Positions 31,428 through 41,820 of a stretch of 64,000 nucleotides of DNA are shown one piece after another. The stretch is from NCBI GenBank assembly GCA_021787565.1, contig JAJYLT010000014.1:1-64000 (forward strand), given 5' to 3'. Position numbers and translations under genes: made by a program. The notes under the pieces were generated by a model, which did not search any database, was not told the origin of the DNA, and saw only the letters and a program-made list of their open reading frames with translations. Numbering within the stretch: position 1 is the first letter of the stretch; each line of letters begins with the position of its first letter. The stretch comes from Acidobacteriota bacterium. GTDB taxonomy: Bacteria > Acidobacteriota > UBA4820 > DSQY01.

Positions 31428-33644
31428 TCAGCGTCTGCTCCCGCCCTCGGCCAGGTGCCGCTCGAAGAACGCGAGGATCCGCTTGAAGAGATCGGTCCTC
31501 TCCGCTGGCCCCTTGATGCCGTGGTCCATGCCGGGGTAGTAGGCCATGTCGAAGGGCCTGGCTGCGGCGTAGAGGGCGCTCACCATCTGGGCGCTGTTCC
31601 CGAAGTGAACGTTGTCGTCCACGAGCCCCTGGGCGATGAGCAGGGCGCCGTGCAGCTTCGCCGCGTCGTGGACCGGCGAGCTCTTCGTGTACCCCGCTTC
31701 ATCGTCCTTGGGAAGCTTGAGGTAGCGCTCCGTGTAGCAGGTGTCGTAGTTGAGCCAGTTGGTGACCGGCGCCACCGAGACGCCGCATCGGAAGGCATCC
31801 GTATGGGTGAGGGAGTAGAGGGTCATGAAGCCGCCGTAGCTCCAGCCCCAGACGCCGATCCGCTGGGGGTCCACGTACGGCAGTCGTTTCAAGGCCTCTA
31901 CTCCGGCGAGCTGATCCTCCAGCTCGCTCTTCCCCATCCTGTCCAGAAGCACCCCCTCGAAGGCGGTCCCGCGCCGGCTGGAGCCGCGGTTGTCGAGCAT
32001 GAAGTAGACGAAGCCGGCTTGGGCGAAGAGCTGGTCGATGGTGGCCCAGCGCGGCTCGAAGCGGTCCTGGACGATCTGGAAGTCCGGCCCTCCGTAGACC
32101 TCCACGACGGCCGGGTAGCGGCGGCCGGGGACGTAGTCCCTGGGTTTGATGACCTCGGCGTGCAGGACGGTCCCGTCGGCCGCGCGCAGGGTCATGAACT
32201 CGGGCTTCACGAAGCCATAGGTCCGGAGGAAGCCCGTCTGACCGGCCGCCACGAGATGCTGCCTCCCGGTGGCGGTATTCGTGAGGGTGAGGTCCGCCGG
32301 AACCCCCGCCCGGGAGTAGTCGTCCAGGTACTCCTTGGCCGACGGCGAGAAGATGGCCTCATGCCATCCCTCGCCCTTGGAGACGGTCTTCAGATCCTTG
32401 CCGTCCAGGCTCACCGAGCAGACCTGGCGGCCGGTGGTCTCATCCTTGTTGGCGGAGAAGAAGACCGTCTTCTCCGAGGGGGCCACCGCGAGGATGCCAT
32501 CCACTACCCACGGACCACCGGTGAGCCGGCGGACCAGCCCCTGCCGGAGGTCATATAGATAGATGTGGGCGAATCCGTCCCGCTCGCTCAGCCAGAGAAA
32601 CCGCCTGCCGTCCTTGAGGAAGCGCGGGGTCTCGAGAACATTCACCCAGGTGGAGGAGCTCTCCTGGAGGATCTGGCTCGATGGGGAGCCGTCCAGGGGG
32701 GCCGCGTACAGGGTCAGCTTCTGCTGGCCGCGGTCCAGCAGCTCGTAGGTGAGCGTCCTTCCGCCCGGCACCCAGGCGACCCTCGGCAGGTACCCCTGGC
32801 CCGACTCGGCGCCGGGAATCGCAACGGCCGTGCCGCCACCCCCCGCCGGGACGACCCAGAGGCTCACGGCCGGGTTGGGATCGCCGGGGCGGGGGTAGAA
32901 CTGCTGCCGCACGCCCGGCTGGAGTTCGCGCTGATCCACGATGGGGTAGGTGGGCACGCCCGTCTCGTCGAAGCGGAGGTAGGCGATGTGGGAGCCGTCG
33001 GGAGACCACCAGAAGGCCGTCGTCATGTCCAGCTCTTCGCCGTAGAGCCAGTCGGGAGCCCCGCAGGTCACGAGGGGAGACTTCCCCTCGGCCAACAGCT
33101 TCCTGGCTCCGGTGGCGCGGTCCACCACCCAGAGATTGCCGCCCTCGGTATAGGCCAGCCGGCTGTCGTCGGGGGACCAGGCGAGCCCCCCCGCCTCCTC
33201 GCCGGCCGGTGTGACGCGAGTCAAGGTGTGTTCGGAGAGGTCCCAGACGAAACAGCCCTCGTTGCCCTGCAGCAGCAGATAGCGGCCCGCGTGAGAGAGC
33301 CGGTAGCCCGTGAACTTGGCCTCGCTCAGCTTCTCGGAGGAGAGTTGGGCCAATCCGCCGAGGGCCTTGCGGAACTGTTCCTGGGTCAGCAATGGAGAGG
33401 CCTTGCCGGGCCGGAGGTCGTAGCTCATGAGGTCCGCCGCCTCGCCGTAGGCGTGGGGGGCGAAGTAGCAGAAGCGGACCCCGTCGGGCATCCACTGCAG
33501 CTCGCTCGGCAGGGGAGAGGCCGACCCGATGGCCAGGGCCTCCTCCACGGTGAGGTTGGTCGGCACGGGGGCGGCCATGGGAGCTGTTCCGAAGAGCAGG
33601 AAGGCCAAGAGAACCATCGGCAGGCAACGGCGCAGGCGGAGCAT
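31428..33644 (-). CDS. Secreted S9-family prolyl oligopeptidase (DPP IV-like)
   Basis: A 738-residue peptidase. It has a signal peptide (CLPMVLLAFLLFGTAPMAA) and an N-terminal beta-propeller with repeated WSPDGSHIAYLRFD-like blades. The alpha/beta-hydrolase catalytic domain has Ser near 603 (GWSYGGFM), Asp near 677 (QGLVDDNVHF) and His near 707 (YPGMDHGI). Family members remove dipeptides, often after proline, from peptides in the periplasm. AAGGAGGT precedes the ATG. It starts a protein-degradation stretch with the peptidases at 33814 and 35337. Confidence 0.92.
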   Translation of the reverse strand: MLRLRRCLPMVLLAFLLFGTAPMAAPVPTNLTVEEALAIGSASPLPSELQWMPDGVRFCYFAPHAYGEAADLMSYDLRPGKASPLLTQEQFRKALGGLAQLSSEKLSEAKFTGYRLSHAGRYLLLQGNEGCFVWDLSEHTLTRVTPAGEEAGGLAWSPDDSRLAYTEGGNLWVVDRATGARKLLAEGKSPLVTCGAPDWLYGEELDMTTAFWWSPDGSHIAYLRFDETGVPTYPIVDQRELQPGVRQQFYPRPGDPNPAVSLWVVPAGGGGTAVAIPGAESGQGYLPRVAWVPGGRTLTYELLDRGQQKLTLYAAPLDGSPSSQILQESSSTWVNVLETPRFLKDGRRFLWLSERDGFAHIYLYDLRQGLVRRLTGGPWVVDGILAVAPSEKTVFFSANKDETTGRQVCSVSLDGKDLKTVSKGEGWHEAIFSPSAKEYLDDYSRAGVPADLTLTNTATGRQHLVAAGQTGFLRTYGFVKPEFMTLRAADGTVLHAEVIKPRDYVPGRRYPAVVEVYGGPDFQIVQDRFEPRWATIDQLFAQAGFVYFMLDNRGSSRRGTAFEGVLLDRMGKSELEDQLAGVEALKRLPYVDPQRIGVWGWSYGGFMTLYSLTHTDAFRCGVSVAPVTNWLNYDTCYTERYLKLPKDDEAGYTKSSPVHDAAKLHGALLIAQGLVDDNVHFGNSAQMVSALYAAARPFDMAYYPGMDHGIKGPAERTDLFKRILAFFERHLAEGGSRR

Positions 33645-33813
33645 GGGACCTCCTTCCTCGTGGCTGGGGCCGCAACGGGCCCGCGGGGCATTGTATGCCC
33701 GGAGGAGACTTGGTTGCACGCCGAGGCGCGGTGTATCCTAACCAACCGAAGCGGAGCCGTTTCGGGGCCTGTCCCGGAGCGATTCCTGCGAGCACGCGGG
33801 GAGGTGGAAGGAG

Positions 33814-35241
33814 ATGCGACTCAAGGGCACTATGATGCCGATGCTGACCGCGGCCTTTGTTCTGGCGGGCTCCGCCGGGGCGATGGCGCAGTATGTACCG
33901 GGACCCGGAGAGGAGCCCAGCGCCGCGGCCGGGCTGGATGCCAAGGCCCTCGGCGAAATCCAGGGCTCGCTCGTCCAGACGCCCGCCCTGCGGGCGGCCC
34001 AGAACGCGCTGGCTTCCACGGACCTTCAAAACGTGGTGACGGACCTCCAGAAGGCGAGGCAGCAGGATACGCTCTTCACGCACGTGATCGCGGCCGGCAA
34101 GATCACCAACCAGGAGCAGACGGGGCGCTGCTGGCTCTTTGCGGGTCTGAATGTCCTGCGCCCGGCGGTGATGGCCAAATACAAGCTGGAGAACTTCGAG
34201 TTCTCCCAGGCCTACTCCCAGTTCTACGACAAGCTGGAGAGGGCCAACCGGACCCTCGAGCTGGCCATCGCCCTCCGGAACGAGCCGCCGGACAGCCGCA
34301 AGAATGCGCTCCTCCTCAAGGACCCCGTGCCCGATGGGGGAGACTGGAACTACGTCCTGGCCCTCGTGGACAAGTACGGCCTCGTGCCCAAGAGCGTCAT
34401 GCCGGACACCTGGAGCGCCTCGCACACCGACGCCATGAACGCCCTGCTGGACGTCCGGGTGCGCAAGGGGATCGTGGCGATCCGCAAGGCGGCCGCCTCG
34501 GGGGCCGACGTGGCCCGGTTGCGGCAGGAGAAGATGGCGGCGCTCAAGGACGTCTACCGGATCCTCGTGCTCTGCCTGGGCGAGCCTCCTCGGCAGTTCA
34601 GTTGGCGCTACGAGGACAAGGACCACAAGGTCTCCGAACCCCACACCTACACCCCTCAGAGCTTCTACAAGGAGTGGGTGGGTGTGAGCCTGCACGACTA
34701 CCTGCGCTTCGTGAACTACCCGGGAAAGCCCATGCACGTGCCCCTGCGCTTCGCCTGGAACCGGGATATGGCGGACGCTCCCGACATGCAAGCGGTGAAC
34801 GTGACCACCGACGAGATGAAGACGATGGCCATGCAATCGGTGCTGGCGGACGAGGCGGTCTGGTTCTGTTGCAACTCCTCCGTCCAGCGCGACAACGCGG
34901 CCGGGCTCTGGGACGAGGGGATTCAGGACTATTCCGACCTGTTCGGCGTGGACTTCTCCATGGACAAGGCCGACGCCCTGGCCTATCTGCAGGACGCCCC
35001 CAACCACTGCATGGTCTTCGTGGGGGTCAACGTCACGGCGGGCAAGCCGGACAAGTGGAAGGTGGAGAACTCGTGGGGCGACAAGCGCGGCCGGGAGGGG
35101 TACTGGACCATCACCGACTCCTGGTTCGGCGCGCACGTCTTCGAGATGCTCGTGAACCGCAAGTTCGTGCCGGCGCAGCTCGCCAAGTTGGCGGACCAGC
35201 AGCCGGTGGTGCTTCCTCCGTGGGACCCCTTCTCCGACTGA
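33814..35241 (+). CDS. Secreted C1-family (bleomycin hydrolase / PepC-like) cysteine aminopeptidase
   Basis: A 475-residue papain-fold peptidase. Catalytic Cys106 is in NQEQTGRCWLFAG, His near 397 in NHCMVFVGVN and Asn near 418 in VENSWGDKRG, all as in PepC/bleomycin hydrolase. Unlike usual cytosolic PepC it has an N-terminal signal peptide (LTAAFVLAGSAGAMAQ) and so should act in the periplasm or outside the cell. AAGGAG abuts the ATG. Divergent from the S9 peptidase and 95 bp upstream of the M32 carboxypeptidase. Confidence 0.9.
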   Translation: MRLKGTMMPMLTAAFVLAGSAGAMAQYVPGPGEEPSAAAGLDAKALGEIQGSLVQTPALRAAQNALASTDLQNVVTDLQKARQQDTLFTHVIAAGKITNQEQTGRCWLFAGLNVLRPAVMAKYKLENFEFSQAYSQFYDKLERANRTLELAIALRNEPPDSRKNALLLKDPVPDGGDWNYVLALVDKYGLVPKSVMPDTWSASHTDAMNALLDVRVRKGIVAIRKAAASGADVARLRQEKMAALKDVYRILVLCLGEPPRQFSWRYEDKDHKVSEPHTYTPQSFYKEWVGVSLHDYLRFVNYPGKPMHVPLRFAWNRDMADAPDMQAVNVTTDEMKTMAMQSVLADEAVWFCCNSSVQRDNAAGLWDEGIQDYSDLFGVDFSMDKADALAYLQDAPNHCMVFVGVNVTAGKPDKWKVENSWGDKRGREGYWTITDSWFGAHVFEMLVNRKFVPAQLAKLADQQPVVLPPWDPFSD

Positions 35242-35336
35242 GGCGCCGGCGGGGCAGGCAGGGCGCCCGGGCCGGAGGGCCGGGCGAGGACAGGTGGTCC
35301 GCGTGTGGATCGGACGAAGAGCGGTGAGGAGAAGCC

Positions 35337-36827
<1,491 letters not shown>

Positions 36828-36883
36828 GCCGGCCTCCGAGAGTGGGGCGGGCCCCAGCGGTACCCAGCTTAGGGAGGAGCACC

Positions 36884-38314
36884 ATGAGGAGCCAGGAGCC
36901 CGGCGCCGCCGATCGGGCCTTTCGAACGGAAAAGGATTCCCTGGGGGAAATGCGGGTCCCCGCCGATGCGTACTACGGCATCCAGACCCAGCGGGCGCTG
37001 GAGAACTTCCAGTTCACGAGCCTCGCGCTCGCGCAGTTCCCCTCTTTCATCCGGGCTCTGGCGGAGGTCAAGAAGGCCGCGGCTCTGGCCAACATGGAGC
37101 TGGGCCTCTTGAAGGAGGAGGTGGCCAAGGCCATCGCGGCCGCCTGCGACGAGATCGCCAAGGGGTCATGGCACGACCAGTTCGTGGTCGACATGATGCA
37201 GGGCGGCGCCGGCACCTCCACCAACATGAACGCCAACGAGGTCATCGCCAACCGGGCGCTGGAGCTCCTCGGGCGGGCCAAGGGCGACTACCGCCACTGC
37301 CACCCCAACGACCACGTCAACATGTCCCAGTCCACCAACGACGTGGTCCCGTCGGCCATCAAGGTGGCCGTCCTGTACGATCTCGAAGGGCTCAAGAAGG
37401 CGCTGTCCGCCCTCTGCGACGCCTTCGCGGCCAAGGGCGTCGAATTCGACGACGTCCTTAAGGTCGGGCGGACGGAGATGCAGGACGCGGTACCCATGAC
37501 GCTCGGCCAGGAGTTCGACGCCTATGCCGTCATGATCCGGGAGAGCCGGAATGCGCTCGATCGGGCTGAGTTCCTGATGCGGGAGATCTCCATGGGAGCC
37601 ACCGCCATCGGGACGGGGCTCAACACGGACCCGCGCTACGCGGGCCTGGTATGCGAGAGGCTGGCGGCCATCACCGGCTTCCCCCTCGAGACGGCGGACA
37701 ACCTGGTGGAGGCCACGCAGGACAGCGGGGACTACTCGGAGGTCTCGGGCATCCTGAAGCGCATCGCCGTTCAGCTCTCCAAGATCGCCAACGACCTGCG
37801 GCTGCTCTCCTCGGGGCCGCGGGCCGGCTTCGCGGAGATCCACCTTCCCGCCGTTCAGCCCGGCTCCTCCATCATGCCGGGCAAGGTGAACCCGGTCATT
37901 CCCGAGGTGATCAGCGAGGTGGCCTTCCAGGTCATCGGAAACGACGTGGCCGTCTCCATGGCCGCCGAAGCCAGCCAACTGGAGCTGAACCCGTTCGAGC
38001 CGCTCATCGCCCTCAACCTGTTCCAGTCCATCCGCATGCTGACCCGGGCGGCGCGGACCTTCCGCGAGCGGTGCATCGAGGGCATCACGGCCAACAGGGA
38101 GCGCTGCAAGGTCCAGGTGGAGCGCAGCATCACCGTGGTGACCGCCCTGGTCCCCTACATCGGCTACGAGGCCGCCGGCGAGGTGGCGAAAGAGGCTCTG
38201 GCCAGTGGGGTGCCCATCCGCGAACTGGTGCTCCGGCGGAATCTGCTGTCGGAGGCCAAGCTCAACGAAATCCTCGACCCCCACACCATGACCCACCCTC
38301 GGGCCATCGGCTGA
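36884..38314 (+). CDS. aspA: Aspartate ammonia-lyase
   Basis: A 476-residue fumarase/aspartase-superfamily enzyme. It has GEMRVPADAYYGIQTQRALENF at the start, GGAGTSTNMNANEVIANRA near residue 110, QSTNDVVPSA near 150, and the catalytic loop GSSIMPGKVNPVIPE near 330. GRTEMQDAVPMTLGQEF supports aspartase over fumarase. It converts aspartate to fumarate and ammonia, feeding amino acids released by the neighbouring peptidases into the TCA cycle. AGGGAGGAG precedes the ATG at 36884. Confidence 0.92.
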   Translation: MRSQEPGAADRAFRTEKDSLGEMRVPADAYYGIQTQRALENFQFTSLALAQFPSFIRALAEVKKAAALANMELGLLKEEVAKAIAAACDEIAKGSWHDQFVVDMMQGGAGTSTNMNANEVIANRALELLGRAKGDYRHCHPNDHVNMSQSTNDVVPSAIKVAVLYDLEGLKKALSALCDAFAAKGVEFDDVLKVGRTEMQDAVPMTLGQEFDAYAVMIRESRNALDRAEFLMREISMGATAIGTGLNTDPRYAGLVCERLAAITGFPLETADNLVEATQDSGDYSEVSGILKRIAVQLSKIANDLRLLSSGPRAGFAEIHLPAVQPGSSIMPGKVNPVIPEVISEVAFQVIGNDVAVSMAAEASQLELNPFEPLIALNLFQSIRMLTRAARTFRERCIEGITANRERCKVQVERSITVVTALVPYIGYEAAGEVAKEALASGVPIRELVLRRNLLSEAKLNEILDPHTMTHPRAIG

Positions 38315-38443
38315 GGCCCCGGAGGCCGTCCGGCGCGCCTTATCGCAGGGAAAAAGGCTGGGGCCTAGAAAACAACCCCTATCCGGGAGCGGGAGCGATC
38401 GGATCTCGGCCGGTGCGGCAGGGCCTTCAGAAGGGCGGCCCGT

Positions 38444-38941
38444 TCAGTAGCACTGCGTCTGTCTTCCCTCGGGCCACCAGGAGAAGCCGCTGTTCACCCA
38501 GACGATGTTGTTCTCAAAACAAACCGTGCGGACGGGTTCCGAGGTCAACAGGGACGAGAGATTTGGGCTGTCCGGGACCCCATCGAGGGCCAAGCAGCGG
38601 ATGCCGAAGTACTGATTGTCGGTGGTTGTCGTGTACTGATAATTGTGGGCCCAGGGATCGGGGTTGGGAATCTTGATGATGTAGTACGGGACGATGGCGG
38701 ATATGGGAATGGCGGCTTGAGAGTCGGTCCAAGTCGTGCTGCCCGGTGGGACTATGCCCGTGTCGGTCGTGTAAGAGGTAATGGCGGTCGCCAGGCCATG
38801 CATTTCCGCCATGGCCCGCTTCTGGCGAGCCCGGTTCATGGCCATCTGGTAGTTTGGAACGAGCATGGCGACCAGGATGGCGATGATCGCCACCACGATC
38901 AGGACCTCGATTAGGGTGAATCCGTCCCCTCCACGGCGCAT
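38444..38941 (-). CDS. Type IV pilin (PilA-like)
   Basis: A 165-residue prepilin. The leader MRRGGDG is cleaved before FTLIEVLIVVAIIAILVAMLV, with Glu at mature +5. The C-terminal domain ends with a pair of cysteines (CFEN...QTQCY) that could form the D-loop disulphide. GAGGAG lies 7 nt before the ATG at 38941, and a near-perfect sigma-54 promoter lies just upstream. That is the classic control of major pilin genes, so this is more likely a structural pilin than a type II secretion pseudopilin, though GspG-like features remain. Confidence 0.82.
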   Translation of the reverse strand: MRRGGDGFTLIEVLIVVAIIAILVAMLVPNYQMAMNRARQKRAMAEMHGLATAITSYTTDTGIVPPGSTTWTDSQAAIPISAIVPYYIIKIPNPDPWAHNYQYTTTTDNQYFGIRCLALDGVPDSPNLSSLLTSEPVRTVCFENNIVWVNSGFSWWPEGRQTQCY

Positions 38942-38973
38942 CGCCCGACTCCTCAGCACTTTAGGCAACAGGG

Positions 38974-38991
38974 AAAGCAAGCCCCGTGCCA
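38974..38991 (-). promoter_or_regulatory. Sigma-54 (RpoN) promoter of the pilin gene
   Basis: On the minus strand TGGCACG (38991-38985), 4 bp, then TTGCTTT (38980-38974) matches the -24/-12 consensus. The predicted start is about 25 nt before the ATG. PilS-PilR with RpoN controls pilA in other bacteria; those regulators are not in this window. Confidence 0.8.
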
Positions 38992-39097
38992 TCTGTAAGT
39001 GACATGGAATGAGTTGGTTGGCCCCAGCGTAGCCATTCTTTGTCACCCGGAGTGAGGCGATGTGTCATCCGGGCGGCGATTCGTGCGCACCGATCGT

Positions 39098-40222
39098 TTA
39101 GGCCGCTCGGAGGGTGATGCGTAGGATCTCGGAACGACAAAAGAGCCGCATGCGCGGCCCCCAGGTTCCGGTACCGCGGCTCACCACGAGATCCATTCCT
39201 CCGATGCGGAAAGAGCCCGCGAGATAGGGGTAGGAGAGGCGGACCAGATACCCGAAGGGCCAGATCTGGCCGGCGTGGGTGTGTCCCGACAGCATGATCC
39301 CGACGCCGAGTTCGGAGGCGCGCTGAACCTCCAGGGGGCTGTGGCAGAGGAACAGGGTCGCTCCCGGCGGGCGTCCCCCGAGGGCGCTCTCCAGCGGGTG
39401 ATCGGGAAGGCCGAACTGGCGCCGGGCGGTCAGGTCGTCTACCCCCGCGAGGATGAGCCCCGGGGCCGCCTCCTCCCACTGGTCGCGCAACACGTGGAAT
39501 CCGGCGCGCTTCAGGAGAGCCACCGAGCCCTCCAACCCGGCGTAAAACTCATGGTTGCCCGTCACGGCCCAGACGCCGAGTGGGGCGTGAAATTGGCTCA
39601 GCAGGGGAACGAGGGGCTCCACGGCGGTCAGGTCCCCGTCCACCACGTCGCCCGTGATCCCCAGGAGGTCGGGCCGCAGGAACTCCACCTGCCGCCTCCG
39701 CTCCGACAGCCATCTCCTGCCCAGGAGAGATCCCAGGTGGAGATCGGAGAGTTGCACCAGGACCAGCCCATCCCTCTCGCGGGGCAGTCCGGGCAGTTGC
39801 AGTTCCAGCTCCCGGACGGTGGGAGGCCTCAGCCCCTGGACGAGCGCCACAACCGAAAGGAGCAGGGCCAGCGCCACCGCGGTCAGGCGGAGAGGGATGC
39901 TCCAGGAGGGCAGGAGGCGTCCAAACCCCGTGGGCAGATCCACGGCCAAAAGCGCGGTCACCGCAAAAAACAGCACCCCCATCCAAATGGCTCCCGCCAG
40001 CTCCACCGCGGGTGCCCAGGAGAAGGACCGGGTATGAACCAGGAGGCGGCCCAGGGGATAGCTGAGCCATCCGACGGCCGCGAGGAGGAGGGCCCAGCGG
40101 CGGAATCCGGCGCCGGCCATGACGGGCAGACCCCACAGGCGCCAGAGGAGGAAGAGGTGCATGCCGGTCCACACGCCCAATACGATGCCCAGGAACACGG
40201 CGAAACGGGTACCGTTGCTCAC
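39098..40222 (-). CDS. Membrane-anchored metallophosphoesterase
   Basis: A 374-residue protein. Four or five N-terminal transmembrane segments (about residues 5-140) precede a calcineurin-like phosphoesterase domain with all metal motifs: LSDLHLGS, GDVVDGD, GNHEFY and GHTHAG. YkoE/YaeI-type relatives act on lipid or nucleotide phosphates at the membrane. The GTG start at 40222 has GGGAGG 5 nt upstream. A short 157-bp gap separates it from the pilin. Confidence 0.88.
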   Translation of the reverse strand: MSNGTRFAVFLGIVLGVWTGMHLFLLWRLWGLPVMAGAGFRRWALLLAAVGWLSYPLGRLLVHTRSFSWAPAVELAGAIWMGVLFFAVTALLAVDLPTGFGRLLPSWSIPLRLTAVALALLLSVVALVQGLRPPTVRELELQLPGLPRERDGLVLVQLSDLHLGSLLGRRWLSERRRQVEFLRPDLLGITGDVVDGDLTAVEPLVPLLSQFHAPLGVWAVTGNHEFYAGLEGSVALLKRAGFHVLRDQWEEAAPGLILAGVDDLTARRQFGLPDHPLESALGGRPPGATLFLCHSPLEVQRASELGVGIMLSGHTHAGQIWPFGYLVRLSYPYLAGSFRIGGMDLVVSRGTGTWGPRMRLFCRSEILRITLRAA

Positions 40223-40473
40223 GCCAGCCTCCCGGCCACGCAGGCCAATGAAGGGGAAGTCTACCAAAGACGCCCCGAAGCGTGGCAGGCCCACGCGCCG
40301 GCGGCGGCACGAAATGAGCCCGTTGGGGTGGGGCAGCTACCCCACACGGCCCTCGGGCTGGGATGCTCTCGGCCGATGTGTGCTTGATCCGCCCATACTT
40401 CGGCTCTTGAGCCTGAGGTGGGAGTCGCGAGGAGAGGGGATGTTGGAACTGGTCGTGGTCGGCCCCGGCTGCA

Positions 40474-40584
40474 GCCGCGGTGGAAGGGGATCCCGCGTTC
40501 CCGGAGGGCGGCGGCGATGAGCCCGGGCCCCTCCGAGGGGGCGTGCTCGAAAACCAGAACGGCCGAGGCGCTGGAGGGCTCCAT
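40474..40584 (-). pseudogene. N-terminal remnant of a class I glutamine amidotransferase
   Basis: From ATG 40584 the frame reads AVLVFEHAPSEGPGLIAAAL over the first ~30 codons, the N-terminal strand and helix of GMP-synthase-like amidotransferases. The frame stays open to 40261 but loses all family motifs (no MGGP, no GxCxG nucleophile). The rest of the gene is gone. The remaining 40223-40473 and 40585-40698 show no gene. Confidence 0.45.
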
Positions 40585-40698
40585 CACCCCGCCAGGATCG
40601 CACAAGTCAGGCCAGGCTTGAAGGCCCGTGGCCCATTCCGGCCCTCTGTTATACTGAGCTCCCGGCGCTTCGGACGACGGCGCCGGGTGAGGACGGCC

Positions 40699-41622
40699 AT
40701 GCACGCGCACCGGCAGATTCAGGCGAGCGATCGCGAGCGGTCCCTGGACCGGCGGCTCTGGCTGAGCGCCGTCCTCAACGTCCTGATCACCGCCGCGGAG
40801 GCGGCGGCCGGCGTCTTGTCGGGAAGCCTGGCGCTGCTGGCCGACTCCCTCCACAACCTCAGCGACGTGGCGGCTCTGGTCATCGCCATCGTCTCGCGGC
40901 GCCTGGGGAGGCGGCCTCCCAGCCCGCGCCACACGTACGGCCTCAAGCGCCTGGAGGTGCTGGCCGCGCTGGGCAACGCCCTGGCCCTGTTCGCGGTCAC
41001 GGCCTTCATCGCCAGGGAGGCCCTGCTCCGGCTTCTGCACCCTCACCCCGTCAAGGCGGGCCTCATGCTGGCCGTGGCCTCCCTGGCGATCCTGGTCAAT
41101 CTGGGCGGCGTCTGGCTCCTCTGGGACCACGAGAAGAGCGACCTCAACGTGAAGAGCGCCTTCCTCCACCTCTTCCAGGACGCCCTGGCATCGCTCGCCG
41201 TGGTGGCCGCGGCCCTCTTCGCCCACACGCGGGTGGGGCCTTACCTGGACCCCGTGGCGGCTCTCGTGGTCGGATTCTCCGTCCTCCTATCGGCCTTCTC
41301 CATCGTCACCGAGTCCTTCGGCATGCTCGTGGAGGCGACGCCCAAGGGCCTCGATGTGGACGAGATGGTGGCGGGGGTGAACGCGCGGTTCGCGCCCGTC
41401 CGGATGCATCACGTGCACGTCTGGGAGGTGGGACCTGGACAGCGCATCCTGACGGCGCACATGAGCGTCGAGGAGACCGGGCTGGCCGCCGTGGAGTCCC
41501 GCTTCGGAGAGGTCAGGACCTTCCTGCTGGAGCACTGGGGCATCGGCCACGCGACGCTGGAGCCCGAGCTCAACGGCTGCGTCACGGACCGGGAGTGCGG
41601 CGCTCCCTATGACACCCCGTAG
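40699..41622 (+). CDS. Cation diffusion facilitator, ZitB/CzcD-like metal exporter
   Basis: A 307-residue CDF transporter with six transmembrane helices. The metal site uses HxxxD in helix 2 (LADSLHNLSDVAAL) and HxxxD in helix 5 (HLFQDALASL), as in Zn/Co exporters. A cytoplasmic C-terminal domain of ferredoxin-like fold has VRMHHVHVWEVGPGQ and a terminal Cys pair. It exports Zn2+, Co2+ or Cd2+ with proton exchange. The stop codon is followed three bases later, in the same frame, by an FKBP fragment. Confidence 0.93.
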   Translation: MHAHRQIQASDRERSLDRRLWLSAVLNVLITAAEAAAGVLSGSLALLADSLHNLSDVAALVIAIVSRRLGRRPPSPRHTYGLKRLEVLAALGNALALFAVTAFIAREALLRLLHPHPVKAGLMLAVASLAILVNLGGVWLLWDHEKSDLNVKSAFLHLFQDALASLAVVAAALFAHTRVGPYLDPVAALVVGFSVLLSAFSIVTESFGMLVEATPKGLDVDEMVAGVNARFAPVRMHHVHVWEVGPGQRILTAHMSVEETGLAAVESRFGEVRTFLLEHWGIGHATLEPELNGCVTDRECGAPYDTP

Positions 41623-41625
41623 GGA

Positions 41626-41790
41626 ATGGTCATCAAGGGGTGGGACGAGGAGGTCTCCACCATGCACGTGGGGGGCAGGCGCAAGCTCATCATCCCTCCG
41701 GAGCTGGCCTACGGCCAGAGGGGGTTCCCCGGCGCGATCCCGCCGAACGCGACGCTGATTTTCGAGGTGGAGCGCGCGGGGATCGAGTAG
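41626..41790 (+). pseudogene. C-terminal half of an FKBP-type peptidyl-prolyl isomerase
   Basis: 54 codons read [17 protein letters not shown], then [15 protein letters not shown] and [12 protein letters not shown]. This is the second half of a classical FKBP domain (normally about 105 residues). The N-terminal half, with half of the active site, is missing. It sits in the same frame as the CDF gene, just behind its stop, so a deletion probably fused the two loci. Translation by reinitiation is possible but a folded enzyme is not. Confidence 0.8.
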
Positions 41791-41820
41791 AGTTCGCGAG
41801 AAGCTGCTGCCGGCAGCCGG

